Under the pieces are notes generated by a model, which was given only the letters and a program-made list of their open reading frames with translations, did not search any database and was not told where the DNA came from. A stretch of 64,000 nucleotides of DNA from Halanaerobium saccharolyticum (GTDB taxonomy: Bacteria; Bacillota; Halanaerobiia; Halanaerobiales; Halanaerobiaceae), in the NCBI RefSeq assembly GCF_003259895.1, contig NZ_QLME01000010.1, forward strand, positions 40,738 to 104,737, read 5' to 3'. Shown here piece by piece: positions 51,896 to 61,317 of the stretch. The translations under genes and the position numbers were made by a program. Within the stretch, counting starts at the first letter, position 1; the number at the start of each line of letters is the position of its first letter.

Positions 51896-54091
51896 TTAAG
51901 CATTTAACCTCACTTTTAATTTATCACCTTTATTAATCTTTGCAGAGAGATTAACAGGCTCTCCATTTAAGATCAGCTGCATCTTCTGCTGCATGTTATC
52001 GGAAATTCCATAATTAATATAGTCAAAGACACCTGATACAGTTAAAGTCCTCGAAAAAGCCTGGATCTGATCTCCAGCTTCAATTGTATAGTCCAGTTCT
52101 TCCTGCTCTCCGTTAACCTCTACCTCCCAGATTTGGTCAGGGACAGTTAATTCACTGCCGTTAAAATAAAAGTCAATCTCCTGATTTCCCTTTTTCTGGA
52201 GTAAATCTCTAATTGTTAAATTGTTTTCCTGTTTTTCTTCAATCTGCAGTTCCAGCCCATCTTCCAGGGGCTGATCTAGATCAACTTTCTGCCGGTCAGC
52301 TGCAGCTGTAATTAAATAATTGGAGCAGACAGTTTCTTCTTCCCTGCCATTAAAAGTATATTTGATACTTTCATTTTTAAAGCGCTCTGCCGGAACTTCC
52401 ATAATTTGAGCCATCGCATCCCGAATCGTTCTGGGTACAGTATACTTAATCTCAGCCCCATCAACTAAATCTGCTTCAAGATTTACCAGTTTCCCGTTCT
52501 GAAAAACCCTGGTTCCAACTCTATTTTCGCTGCCATTTAAATATATCTGATAAGCAGAGAGATCCTCTTCTGGAATAATATCTTTAATCTCGGCCTCTGC
52601 ATTCCGCCCCGGTCTGCCCGGTTTAAAAGTGATATTGTCACCATTATTAACTTTTTCCTTAAGTTTTGCTTCTTCCTGATTGAGTAAAATTTTAGCAGAA
52701 CTGCCCATCTCACCTTTGACGGTTTTGAGTTCTCCATTGACTGTAGCGGTAATCCCCATTCCTGGGCGGGGAGTCAGCTGCTCCATCTCTATATCTGCAG
52801 CCAGCAGGGCATCAGCAGCTGTCGGCTGAGAGAGGGTCAGTAAATTTATCCGATCTCCATTTACTCCAACTTCAATAAAAACTGCTTTACTCTGGGTTTC
52901 TCTGGTTGTAACTGCAATTCCCAGCGGAGTTAGAGTCTGAGTCGTATTAATTCCCTCAACCTCACCTTCAATATTTTCTAAATCTTCTCGTTTACGGATC
53001 CCAATTCTGCTTTCAATTATATCAATTTTTTCTGAAAATTTCTTTTTAAGACCGGGAGTTAAACTTCCGCCTCCAATAAAAATAACTGCCTGGGGTGGAT
53101 TAGAATTGATCTCTAAAATACTTTCTGCAATAGAACTGCTTAAGAGTTCAAGCTGATCTTCAATTGCAGCCAGCACCTCATCTTTATTGATTTCAATACT
53201 TTCTCCTAAAATTGTTTTGACCTCAAGTACATTATTTTCAGAAAGGCTGCACTTTACCCGCTCGGCATTATTATAATCTATTAAAAACTTTTCGGAGATA
53301 ATTTCGGTTATTTCATCTCCGGCGATTGGCACCATTGCATAACCGGAAATTGATCCACTTTTAGTGATTGCAATATCAGAGGTACCGGCCCCAATATCAA
53401 CTAAAGCCAGATTAAAGTTGCTCATAGCTTCGGGAATAACCACATGGGAGGCAGCAATTGGCTCTAAAGTTAAATGTTCTACCTCCAGCCCCACTCTATT
53501 AATCACCGAGAGCAGAGAATCAATTACAATTCTTGGTAAGAAAGTAGCCACCAGTTCAACTTCCATGTTTTTTCCGCGCTGACCTAAAAGATGACCAAGC
53601 TCCATTCCATCCAGCTTATATTTACGAACTGTATAACCTACAAAATGATAATCCACAGTATTTTTCGGCTTTTTCTTTAACTCAAGCCCCTTGAAATCAG
53701 CTGAATTTCCCTGCTGCTTATTATTAAGCTGTCCCTGAGCCTTTTGAATAGTTTTTAATTCCAGTGTTTTTAAATCATCTTCTTCAACATATCTGCTTCT
53801 TTCCAGCTCAATGTTATGACGCTGAGTTACTGTTTTTAAGGCTCTACCAGCAGCAGCAATTGCAACATTTTTTAGAGTTAAGCCAGATTTTTCTTCCAGC
53901 TCTCTTTTTACTTCTGCAACAGCTTCTGCGACTCGAGCTACATTATGTATCTGACCATCAAGCATTGCTCTGGTCTGATGTTCCCGCACAGCTGAATGAA
54001 TAATTTGATATCCACCCTCTTTTTCCTTGATTAAAATGCCAACAATTGTCCTGGTGCCAATATCCAGAGCAAAGGTTATCTCCTCGGTCAT
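51896..54091 (-). CDS. FtsA-like actin-fold ATPase with long C-terminal extension
   Basis: A 731-residue protein. Residues 1-400 show the FtsA/ASKHA fold: phosphate 1 motif FALDIGTRTIVGIL (7-20), phosphate 2 ALVDIGAGTSDIAI (near 230) and the adenosine motif VIFIGGGSLTPG (near 340). FtsA itself is about 420 residues; the extra 330 residues form a beta-rich, acidic region with repeated DGAEIKYTVP / DGLELQIE / AGDQIQAF / KGDKLKVRLN elements, probably small repeated domains. No membrane-targeting amphipathic helix is seen at the end. The family is common in Halanaerobiales and related clostridia next to no division genes. Function in division or envelope organisation is only inferred. Confidence 0.83.
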   Translation of the reverse strand: MTEEITFALDIGTRTIVGILIKEKEGGYQIIHSAVREHQTRAMLDGQIHNVARVAEAVAEVKRELEEKSGLTLKNVAIAAAGRALKTVTQRHNIELERSRYVEEDDLKTLELKTIQKAQGQLNNKQQGNSADFKGLELKKKPKNTVDYHFVGYTVRKYKLDGMELGHLLGQRGKNMEVELVATFLPRIVIDSLLSVINRVGLEVEHLTLEPIAASHVVIPEAMSNFNLALVDIGAGTSDIAITKSGSISGYAMVPIAGDEITEIISEKFLIDYNNAERVKCSLSENNVLEVKTILGESIEINKDEVLAAIEDQLELLSSSIAESILEINSNPPQAVIFIGGGSLTPGLKKKFSEKIDIIESRIGIRKREDLENIEGEVEGINTTQTLTPLGIAVTTRETQSKAVFIEVGVNGDRINLLTLSQPTAADALLAADIEMEQLTPRPGMGITATVNGELKTVKGEMGSSAKILLNQEEAKLKEKVNNGDNITFKPGRPGRNAEAEIKDIIPEEDLSAYQIYLNGSENRVGTRVFQNGKLVNLEADLVDGAEIKYTVPRTIRDAMAQIMEVPAERFKNESIKYTFNGREEETVCSNYLITAAADRQKVDLDQPLEDGLELQIEEKQENNLTIRDLLQKKGNQEIDFYFNGSELTVPDQIWEVEVNGEQEELDYTIEAGDQIQAFSRTLTVSGVFDYINYGISDNMQQKMQLILNGEPVNLSAKINKGDKLKVRLNA

Positions 54092-54239
54092 AATAGTATT
54101 CCTCCTATAAACATTTATTAGAAAAATATTTAAAAAATCTCTTAAATTTAATCTTCCTACCTGCTAATTATATTCTATATTCAGACTGATATCCCTTTAA
54201 AAAATCAAAGAAAAAAGTTGTAAGGCTTATCAAATCAAG

Positions 54240-54276
54240 AAAACTACCTTCCTAATTCACTTAGAAAGATAGTTTT
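54240..54276 (-). terminator. terminator of the HD-GYP gene at 54330
   Basis: AAAACTACCTTCCTAA (54240-54255) pairs with TTAGAAAGATAGTTTT (54261-54276) with two mismatches, in an A/T-rich setting after the stop. Confidence 0.7.
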
Positions 54277-54329
54277 AAAAAACAGAGGCTCCAGCCTTAA
54301 ATTATATTAAAATTTACTCCTGCTATAAT

Positions 54330-55385
54330 TTAAACAATAACCTTAGTAATTACAATATTCATATGTTTTAAAAGGTCCAATTCCTTATCCAGCTCATTAC
54401 CTTCGTCATCTTCGATTAATCTAAGCACAGGCCGGGTAGGAAAACCCACATTTTGATCTTTGACCACAGCTCGATGACCGCTGCTTAAAATAACTTCGGA
54501 TCCATTGGGATAAAATGATACCTGGGGTAAAAACTTTTTAACCAGCTGATAATCAAACAGTTCTTCAGTATGATTCATAATATATTCTGCAGCCTTATAG
54601 GTGGGCCATCTGTCTCGATAAACACGATCACTGGTCAGAGCATCAAAAACATCTGCAATTGCAGCTACTCTGGCAAATTCGTGGATTCCATTTTCTTTTA
54701 AACCCCGGGGATAACCTGATCCATCCACCCGCTCATGGTGAGAATAAACCACAATTCGAGAGAGAGGACTGATCGATTCAATCTGCTGCAGATAATTAAA
54801 ACCCAGTTCCGGATGGTTTTTCATTAGCTGATATTCATAATCGGTCAGACTGCCGGGTTTATTTAAAATCTCCTCGGGAATTAATGTTTTTCCTATATCA
54901 TGCAGCATTCCACCCATTCCCAGTTTAAAAAGTTCATTTTTGCTGTAGCCCAGCATTTTACCAAGAGCAATACAAACCACACTCACATTTACTGAATGCT
55001 CATAAGTATAATCACTGGTACTCTTTAAACTGACGAGATTTAATAATACATCCTCGTTTAAAACCAGTTCATCTGTGATGTCTTCAACAATACCTTTTAA
55101 ATCCTGCGTATTCAAATCCAGGAATCCATTCTTAATTCTGTCAAAGGTATTGGTCACAATTTTTTTTCCATTACGCCTGGTGCTGTCTTTAATTGCTTCG
55201 TTAATTTCAATATTATATGAGTACTTATCTTCAATATAAAGATGTTTAATTCCCAGTTCCAGCAGTTTCTTTTTATATTTATATAAGTTTTTGACACCTT
55301 TATTTAAAAGGACATTCCCTTTTTCATAAATTGGCTTAGCCAGTTCCATATCCTCTTTTAAATTCTCTGTTAAGACTAAACGCAT
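54330..55385 (-). CDS. HD-GYP domain protein (soluble)
   Basis: A 351-residue protein with an N-terminal alpha/beta region (about 1-125) that often precedes this domain in clostridia. The HD-GYP phosphodiesterase domain follows: TYEHSVNVSVVC (about 128-139), MLHDIGKTLIP (near 160), YSHHERVDGSGYPRGL (near 214-229) and DVFDALTSDRVYRDRWP. All HD and GYP residues are intact, so activity on cyclic-di-GMP is likely. A short C-terminal beta region (HRAVVKDQNVGFPTRPVLRLIEDD) resembles a PilZ-free regulatory tail common in this group. Monocistronic. Confidence 0.92.
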   Translation of the reverse strand: MRLVLTENLKEDMELAKPIYEKGNVLLNKGVKNLYKYKKKLLELGIKHLYIEDKYSYNIEINEAIKDSTRRNGKKIVTNTFDRIKNGFLDLNTQDLKGIVEDITDELVLNEDVLLNLVSLKSTSDYTYEHSVNVSVVCIALGKMLGYSKNELFKLGMGGMLHDIGKTLIPEEILNKPGSLTDYEYQLMKNHPELGFNYLQQIESISPLSRIVVYSHHERVDGSGYPRGLKENGIHEFARVAAIADVFDALTSDRVYRDRWPTYKAAEYIMNHTEELFDYQLVKKFLPQVSFYPNGSEVILSSGHRAVVKDQNVGFPTRPVLRLIEDDEGNELDKELDLLKHMNIVITKVIV

Positions 55386-55418
55386 AGTATAATCCTTCCC
55401 CCAATAAATAGCTAAATT

Positions 55419-56261
55419 TTACCCGTGTATATTATTATAAATTTTTACTTCCTCTTCTCTGGGCTCAGAGACTCCCAGTGCACCCCTTACTTTACAGTAT
55501 TTAGCCGCAGTTTTCAACCCTTCTGCCAGAGCTTTTTGATAATTTTTTTCTTCCTTAGTTAAATAAGTTAAAAATCCCGCTATCAGGGCATCTCCGGCAC
55601 CTAAAGTATCGACAGCCTCTACCGGTAGAGCTTTCCCTTTAATTAATTGATCTCCAATTTTCATTAAAACTCCCTCTGCTCCCAGACTTAAAACAGCAGC
55701 TTCAACACCTCTTTTTGAAATCCATTCTAAAAACTTTTCTGGATTTTCTTCTTTTTTACTTTCAGAGAAAAAGGCAATATCCACTTTAGGAATAATATCC
55801 TCAATATAACTTTTATTTCTGAGATAAGAAAAATCGAAAGAAAGTCTGGTTTTATAATGAAGTTTTGGCAGATAATCTTCAAAGTAAGCATAAATATTAC
55901 TGTGCACTATTTTTGAATTTTTAATTATCTCCAGTACATTTTTATTGATTGATAAGTTTTTATAAACGCCTTTATCAACTGCCTCTACCTGAGATTCTGA
56001 AGCTTTTCTTTTAATAATAGAAACAGCATTCCGTCCTTTGCGAATATCATTTACCGGATAGGCAACCTTTTCTTTCTTTAAAGTATTATATAAAAATTTG
56101 GCATTTTCATCGGTGCCAAAAACCCCATAATAAGCAGCCTTAGCTCCCAGCCTTTTTGCTATCACAGCTGTATTATAGGCGCCCCCACCGGCATACACTT
56201 TTTTGTCCTCAGGATAATAATCAGCTATATTATCTCCTACAGAAAATATATCATATTCCAT
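55419..56261 (-). CDS. PfkB-family carbohydrate kinase
   Basis: A 280-residue ribokinase-like enzyme. It has GGGAYNTAVIAKRLGAKAAYYG (about 24-45) and the C-terminal DTLGAGDALIAGF signature with the catalytic Asp. It is shorter than fructokinases and closer in size to fructoselysine kinase-type enzymes, but the substrate is uncertain. The frame extends to 56288, but GGAGGAGG lies inside it, 8 bases before ATG 56261, which starts MEYDIFSVGDNIADYY. It lies about 100 bases downstream of an ECF S component with which it could act on an imported compound (inference). Confidence 0.88.
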   Translation of the reverse strand: MEYDIFSVGDNIADYYPEDKKVYAGGGAYNTAVIAKRLGAKAAYYGVFGTDENAKFLYNTLKKEKVAYPVNDIRKGRNAVSIIKRKASESQVEAVDKGVYKNLSINKNVLEIIKNSKIVHSNIYAYFEDYLPKLHYKTRLSFDFSYLRNKSYIEDIIPKVDIAFFSESKKEENPEKFLEWISKRGVEAAVLSLGAEGVLMKIGDQLIKGKALPVEAVDTLGAGDALIAGFLTYLTKEEKNYQKALAEGLKTAAKYCKVRGALGVSEPREEEVKIYNNIHG

Positions 56262-56358
56262 AAATTTTCCTCCTCCAATAACTATCAACTTTATTTGAGT
56301 TTAGGGTAAACAACTTTTATCTAAGATTATATTAATTTTTGCAGACTAATAATAGAAG

Positions 56359-56913
56359 CTATTTTACTTTTCTATTAAACTCTGTAAATTCTTTAATCGG
56401 TTTAATTTTTTCGACTATTGGTGGAATAATAACCAGCTGAATTACCATTCCAGGAATTCCGGTCAAAAACGCTCCCTGCATAAAAGGAATAAAGGGTGGG
56501 TTAAAATTAAAAAGTGGTCCGACTGCAATTAAGACCAGTCCATAAACTATCCGCCCCAGAATCATTGCTGCAATTAAACTTAAATATATATTTTTAAATT
56601 TATTAGAATATAAATAACCTGAAATCAAGCCAAATGCTGCCAGTTCAAAAGCCATCAAAACTGCAATCGGGGGCATCATTGGCGGCATCGCAAAAAGTAA
56701 GGTGCTAAATAAAGGTGTGATAAAACCGACAAGAGTTCCATAAAAAGGTCCCAAAATCAACCCCGTCAAAAATACCGGAATATGCATTGGAGAAATTAAA
56801 TTCCCCAGCGTCATACTGCCTGTCAGATTAACCAATCTTGGTAAAATAATTCCTAAAATCAGTAAAAAACTTGCCCAGACTAATTTCCTTGTTTGGTTTT
56901 TCAAAATACTCAC
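56359..56913 (-). CDS. ECF transporter S component
   Basis: A 184-residue membrane protein with about six helices. SPMHIPVFLTGLILGPFYGTLVGFITPL (about 42-69) matches the central S-component pattern, and a conserved R stands in LGRIVYGLVLIAVG. The substrate cannot be told. Like the S component at 15 kb it has no EcfAA'T genes nearby, so it probably uses a shared energising module. It is 26 bases downstream of the M48 protease gene and just upstream of a PfkB kinase, all on the minus strand. Import of a vitamin precursor or nucleoside followed by phosphorylation is possible. Confidence 0.82.
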   Translation of the reverse strand: MSILKNQTRKLVWASFLLILGIILPRLVNLTGSMTLGNLISPMHIPVFLTGLILGPFYGTLVGFITPLFSTLLFAMPPMMPPIAVLMAFELAAFGLISGYLYSNKFKNIYLSLIAAMILGRIVYGLVLIAVGPLFNFNPPFIPFMQGAFLTGIPGMVIQLVIIPPIVEKIKPIKEFTEFNRKVK

Positions 56914-56939
56914 TCCATATTATTTTTTTGTATTTTTTA

Positions 56940-58169
56940 TTATTTAAACTTGAGACTGTTAACTAACTGTTCAATTAATTTTCGCTGCTTAATCTTACTG
57001 CTGCCGTCAATCTCAAAACTTAATTTTAGCAGCTGCTGTTCATTTTTTTGATTAATAAAGTACTCCAGGCTTAACTCGTCTTCCCGCTGCAGCTGCAGTT
57101 GATAAATATCAAGTTGATCACTGCTTAAATTTCTTTTTCTAACTTCAAATCCATTTTCTTCAGCTGTAATTGCAGCATAATTAAACTGTTTTCTGCTGGT
57201 TTCCATAAAAGTTTTGCCGCTTAAATCCTGCATAAATATTTCGCCATTAACTTCTTCCGCCTCAAGTTGATATCTAAATTTGATTTCTTCTTTTAAAGCT
57301 CTTGCCTGACTAAATTCCCAGCCTTCCGGATAGGAAAACGCAATCAGCTCATTCTCAAATTTCTGCCTGTTAACCCTTACAGACTGCTTCTGGCTTTGAT
57401 CCTGCTTTTCTGAACCGCTATTACTCTCTCCAGAGCCTGAGTTTGACCTTTTCTGAGCAATATAATCCTCTAAATATTCAATTCTGCTCTCCGGTATAGG
57501 GTGAGTCTGGGTAAATTCTAAAAGCTTAAAATTATTGCTGTTTTCTTTAAAGATTTTCATCAGCTCTATCAACCCCTGAGGGTCATAACCGCTGCGCATC
57601 ATTAAATCAACTGCATAAATATCAGATTCCTGTTCCTGTTCTCTGGAATAACCATTGGCGATTAAATTCTGAGCCACATTTGTCATTGTTTGATATTGAT
57701 TGTCTGTAAAATGATTAAATAACAGATTTAAAATTGAAAGCCCCATATTTCTTTCCAGGTCTTCAGTTAAATGTTCTTCTACAGCATGGCCCATCTCATG
57801 GGCAACTAGTCCTGCCAGCTGGTCCTCTGTATTTAATTTCTGCAGCAGACCTTCAAAAAGCATAATATTCCCATCACCGATGTAATAAGCATTAATTAAC
57901 TGATCATGGATATGATGCAGCTTAAATTCTTCATCTTTAAAATCACCCTTAACTATATTTGCTTCCAGTCTCTCTAAAGTTTCGAATTCCAGACTGCCGG
58001 CTTTAAATTCTGTAATCCTGTATTCTTGCTCTAAATTATCATATAATCTTGCAGCAACATCTTCCTCATATTCAGAAAAAGCTGAAGCTGTAAAAGCAGC
58101 TGTAGTGACTAAAAAGACTGTCAAAACTACTATCAAAAATTTATTTGATGATAAATTAATTCTCTTCAT
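56940..58169 (-). CDS. exported M48-family metalloprotease
   Basis: A 409-residue protein with a signal peptide (about 1-30, AAFTASAFS). The M48 zinc peptidase domain has HEMGH at 124-128 with the catalytic Glu125 and the third zinc ligand Glu181 in EQESDIYAVDLM. A Ser/Gly/Asn linker near 245-260 leads to a C-terminal beta-type domain (270-409). The domain order resembles BepA/YfgC, an outer-membrane quality-control protease, but without its TPR region. It fits the diderm envelope. Target unknown. Terminal KSLVN...LKFK. Confidence 0.9.
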   Translation of the reverse strand: MKRINLSSNKFLIVVLTVFLVTTAAFTASAFSEYEEDVAARLYDNLEQEYRITEFKAGSLEFETLERLEANIVKGDFKDEEFKLHHIHDQLINAYYIGDGNIMLFEGLLQKLNTEDQLAGLVAHEMGHAVEEHLTEDLERNMGLSILNLLFNHFTDNQYQTMTNVAQNLIANGYSREQEQESDIYAVDLMMRSGYDPQGLIELMKIFKENSNNFKLLEFTQTHPIPESRIEYLEDYIAQKRSNSGSGESNSGSEKQDQSQKQSVRVNRQKFENELIAFSYPEGWEFSQARALKEEIKFRYQLEAEEVNGEIFMQDLSGKTFMETSRKQFNYAAITAEENGFEVRKRNLSSDQLDIYQLQLQREDELSLEYFINQKNEQQLLKLSFEIDGSSKIKQRKLIEQLVNSLKFK

Positions 58170-58235
58170 TTTAAAACCTCCAATCTTAAGCAGCTTAGTT
58201 ATATAATTATTGTATTACTTTTTTTGCAAAAATAA

Positions 58236-58277
58236 AACCCCTAATTTAGAATTATTTCCAGAACTAAATCAGGGGTT
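58236..58277 (-). terminator. terminator of argGH
   Basis: AACCCCTAATTTAG (58236-58249) pairs with CTAAATCAGGGGTT (58264-58277) with one mismatch; on the minus strand the stem runs into TTTATTTTT. Confidence 0.9.
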
Positions 58278-58286
58278 AATAATAAC

Positions 58287-59696
58287 TTATTCTTTTTGAG
58301 TTAAAAACTCTTTTTCTTTTTTAATAACTCTGCTGCTTTCCTCAAATGCGGGTCCACCTTTAGTTGCATGAGAGTTAACTGCGGCTTTGACAGAAAGTTT
58401 TTCTTTTAATTCTTCAGCGTCAACTTTTAGATATTGTCCGAGAATTTTTTCCCATTCTTTTTGCTGCAGCTGGTCAAGCTCTTTTTCCTTTTTAGAAGCA
58501 AATAAGACTGCTTCTCCCACAATCTGATGGGCCTGACGGAAAGGAATACCCTTATCTGCCAGAAAATCTGCCAGTTCAGTTGCGTTTAAAAATCCTGTGG
58601 CAGCAGCTTTTTGCATAGCCTCTTTTTGGACGGTCATGGTTTTCAGCATCTCAGGATATAATTCCAGAATAACTTTAACTGTATTGACACTGTCAAAAAG
58701 ACCTTCTTTATCCTCCTGTAGATCTTTATTATAAGCCAGAGGCAGTCCTTTAATAGTCAGCATCAGCTGATTTAAACTGCCGATTACTCTACCGGTTTTA
58801 CCCCGCACCAGTTCAGCCAGATCAGGATTTTTCTTCTGCGGCATAATTGAACTGCCTGTTGTGTACTGATCGGCCAGTTCGATAAATGAAAATTCTTTAG
58901 AATTCCACAAAATCACTTCTTCACTTAAGCGGCTTAAATGCAGCATCAAATTAGAAGCAACCGCCAGGAATTCTAAAACAAAATCTCGATCACTGACTCC
59001 ATCCATCGAATTTTCGCAGGCTCGCTCAAAACCAAGTTCCTGAGCTATAAAATCACGATCTAAATTAAAAGAACTGCCGGCCAGGGCACCAGAACCCAGA
59101 GGAGAAACATTAATCCGTTTTAAGGCATCTCCAAAACGCTCATAATCGCGCTTTAACTTAAAGTAATAAGCCAGCAGATGATGCCCAAAGGTTAAAGCCT
59201 GTGCCCGCTGCAGATGAGTATATCCAGGCATTACAGTTTCTGTATGTTCTTCTGCCAGTTTCAGCAGAACCTGCATAAATTTAAGAATCATTTCTCTGAT
59301 CTGCTCAGTCTGATCTCTAAGATATAAGCGCAGATCAACAGCAACCTGATCATTACGGCTGCGGCCTGTATGCAGTTTACCTCCCAGCTCACCTATTTCA
59401 GCAGTTAAGCGGGATTCCACCAGACTGTGAATATCCTCAGCCTCATTAAAATCAAAATCTCCTGCTTCTAATTCTGCCTGCAGATCTTTTTTAACAGCTT
59501 TTAAACCTTCGGTAATTTTTTGTACCTCAGCTTCAGTTAATATCTTCTGTCTGCCCAGCATCTTAACATGGGCCAGACTGCCTTCTATATCATATTCCAT
59601 TAAATTAATATCAAAGGGAAGAGAAGCATTAAACTGGTCCATCAGCTCAGAAGTTCCGGCCTCAAATCTTCCTCCCCATAATTTGCTTTTTGTCAT
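58287..59696 (-). CDS. argH: argininosuccinate lyase
   Basis: Splits argininosuccinate to arginine and fumarate, the last step of the pathway. 469 residues of the fumarase/aspartase superfamily: LWGGRFE at the N-terminus, HTGRSRNDQVA (109-119), PGYTHLQRAQ with the catalytic His (near 160) and the loop GSSIMPQKKNPD with the catalytic serine (near 280). It follows argG after 4 bases, and the operon ends in a strong terminator. The fumarate released is a substrate of the FumC encoded at 44.4-45.8 kb. Confidence 0.97.
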   Translation of the reverse strand: MTKSKLWGGRFEAGTSELMDQFNASLPFDINLMEYDIEGSLAHVKMLGRQKILTEAEVQKITEGLKAVKKDLQAELEAGDFDFNEAEDIHSLVESRLTAEIGELGGKLHTGRSRNDQVAVDLRLYLRDQTEQIREMILKFMQVLLKLAEEHTETVMPGYTHLQRAQALTFGHHLLAYYFKLKRDYERFGDALKRINVSPLGSGALAGSSFNLDRDFIAQELGFERACENSMDGVSDRDFVLEFLAVASNLMLHLSRLSEEVILWNSKEFSFIELADQYTTGSSIMPQKKNPDLAELVRGKTGRVIGSLNQLMLTIKGLPLAYNKDLQEDKEGLFDSVNTVKVILELYPEMLKTMTVQKEAMQKAAATGFLNATELADFLADKGIPFRQAHQIVGEAVLFASKKEKELDQLQQKEWEKILGQYLKVDAEELKEKLSVKAAVNSHATKGGPAFEESSRVIKKEKEFLTQKE

Positions 59697-59700
59697 CTAT

Positions 59701-60912
59701 TTACTCTTCTCTCTTTTTCTGATTTGCTACCTGGAGCGGTAGAGCCCAGAGATTAATAAACCCTGGAGCTGACTTATGATCAAAATTATCACTTTCATCA
59801 TAGGTTGCCAGGCCGTGTTCATACAGAGAATACTCAGATTTTCTGCCGGCAAGAGTACATTTAGCCTTATATAATTTCACTTTGACTGAACCGGTTACAG
59901 TCTGCTGTGATTTGTCAACAAAGGCATCCAGAGCATCTCTTAAAGGAGAAAACCAGAGACCATTATAGGTTAACTCAGCGTATTTAGCTGCCATTTCAGC
60001 TTTGTAGTTTTTGGTATCACGATCCAGAGTTAAATCTTCTAGAGCTTTATGGGCGGTAATTAAAATTTCACCGGCTGGTGCTTCATAAATCTCCCTCGAT
60101 TTAATTCCAACCAGTCTATCTTCTACCATATCAATTCTGCCGACTCCATACTCAGAGCCCAGCTCATTTAATTTTTCAACCAGCTTAATTGGCTCCATTT
60201 TTTCGCCATCCAGAGCTACTGGTACACCCTTTTCAAAATCAATTGTAATATATTTAGCCTGATCCGGAGTCTGATCGACATCTTTAGTCCACTGGTAAGC
60301 ATCTGCAGGCGGCTCATTCCAGGGATCTTCTAAAACACCACATTCGATACTAATTCCCCACAGGTTCTGATCAATACTGTAAGGACTGTCCTTGGTTGCC
60401 TTAACCGGAATTCCGTTTGCTTCTGCATATTCTATTTCTGCATCTCTGGAAACAAATTCCCAGTCTCTTAAAGGAGCAATAATTTCCATTTCCGGAGCCA
60501 GTGCTTTAAAAGAAACTTCAAACCGCACCTGGTCATTACCCTTGCCAGTACAGCCGTGAGCTAAAGCATCTACCCCCTCTTTTTTTGCCACCTCAACCAT
60601 TCTTTTTGCAATTAAAGGCCGGGCCAGCGCTGTTGCCAGAGGATACTTTTCCTGGTACATTGCATTAACTTTTAAAGCAGGATATACATAATCAGTAATA
60701 AATTCTTCTCTGATATCATCGATATAGGCTTTAGCAGCCCCAGTTGCCATCGCTTTTTCTTCCACTGCATCCCAGTCCTGAGGCTGTCCTAAGTGAGCGG
60801 TATATGTAATGATTTCCGCATCATATTTATCCTGAAGCCACTTAATCGCGACTGAGGTATCAAGTCCACCCGAATACGCCAACAAAATTTTCTTAATTTC
60901 TTTTTCTGCCAT
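59701..60912 (-). CDS. argG: argininosuccinate synthase
   Basis: Joins citrulline and aspartate with ATP. 403 residues with the ATP-pyrophosphatase loop AYSGGLDTS (12-20), ALAHGCTGKGNDQVRF (near 113-128) and GISIECGVLEDPW. Typical length and start (GGAGGAATTTTT before ATG). It is the first gene of argGH and is preceded by a complete T-box leader, so expression rises when tRNA-Arg is uncharged. The earlier pathway genes argCBD lie 38 kb away under a different promoter. Confidence 0.97.
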   Translation of the reverse strand: MAEKEIKKILLAYSGGLDTSVAIKWLQDKYDAEIITYTAHLGQPQDWDAVEEKAMATGAAKAYIDDIREEFITDYVYPALKVNAMYQEKYPLATALARPLIAKRMVEVAKKEGVDALAHGCTGKGNDQVRFEVSFKALAPEMEIIAPLRDWEFVSRDAEIEYAEANGIPVKATKDSPYSIDQNLWGISIECGVLEDPWNEPPADAYQWTKDVDQTPDQAKYITIDFEKGVPVALDGEKMEPIKLVEKLNELGSEYGVGRIDMVEDRLVGIKSREIYEAPAGEILITAHKALEDLTLDRDTKNYKAEMAAKYAELTYNGLWFSPLRDALDAFVDKSQQTVTGSVKVKLYKAKCTLAGRKSEYSLYEHGLATYDESDNFDHKSAPGFINLWALPLQVANQKKREE

Positions 60913-61021
60913 TTTAAAAATTCCTCCTTAGATTTTCTGCTCTCTTTTCAATCCTCATCAAATCAGCACTAACAATTTTTCTTAAATATATTCTTAGCAA
61001 AATACTGCTAAAAAACTACAA

Positions 61022-61262
61022 AAACCCGCCTCCATATAATAGAGACAGGTTAAGATCCGTGGTACCACTCTGCTTGATAAAATAATTTATCCACTTTCAG
61101 CCAATTTAACGCAGTTCTACGTTTTTTCCTACTTAAGTTCAGAAAAAAACCTCACAGATGCGCTTCAGAATTAAGTTTTGGTCAGGCTCTCACCAACCCC
61201 GACTCGCTAAATCCACTTAAATTCTTACTCTTCTGTTCACAGGTTTACTTTTGTTTATTTTT
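61022..61262 (-). promoter_or_regulatory. T-box leader of argGH, arginine (CGC) specifier
   Basis: On the minus strand: Stem I with AGAATTTAAGT/ACTTAATTCT and CAGA/TCTG helices enclosing the specifier loop AGAGTA / GAAGCGCA. The specifier CGC (Arg) is at 61160-61162, followed by the usual A. Then comes the T-box AGAGTGGTACCACGG (about 61056-61069), whose UGGU can pair with ACCA of uncharged tRNA. Last is a terminator AACCTGTCTC/GGAGGCGGGTT followed by TTTTG at 61022-61050. Antitermination by uncharged tRNA-Arg is the known mechanism for such leaders. Confidence 0.92.
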
Positions 61263-61266
61263 TTGT

Positions 61267-61295
61267 ATTATATAGCATTTATTTAATTATTGCAA
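61267..61295 (-). promoter_or_regulatory. sigma-A promoter of argGH
   Basis: TTGCAA (complement of 61290-61295) and TATAAT (complement of 61267-61272), 17-base spacer, immediately before the T-box leader. Confidence 0.85.
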
Positions 61296-61317
61296 GAAAT
61301 TCTAATATATTTTTTGT

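Noticed and set aside
61056..61072. GGTACC in the argG leader as another copy of the palindromic repeat
   Set aside because: It is the conserved T-box sequence within a complete T-box leader; it has no palindromic arms like the repeats.
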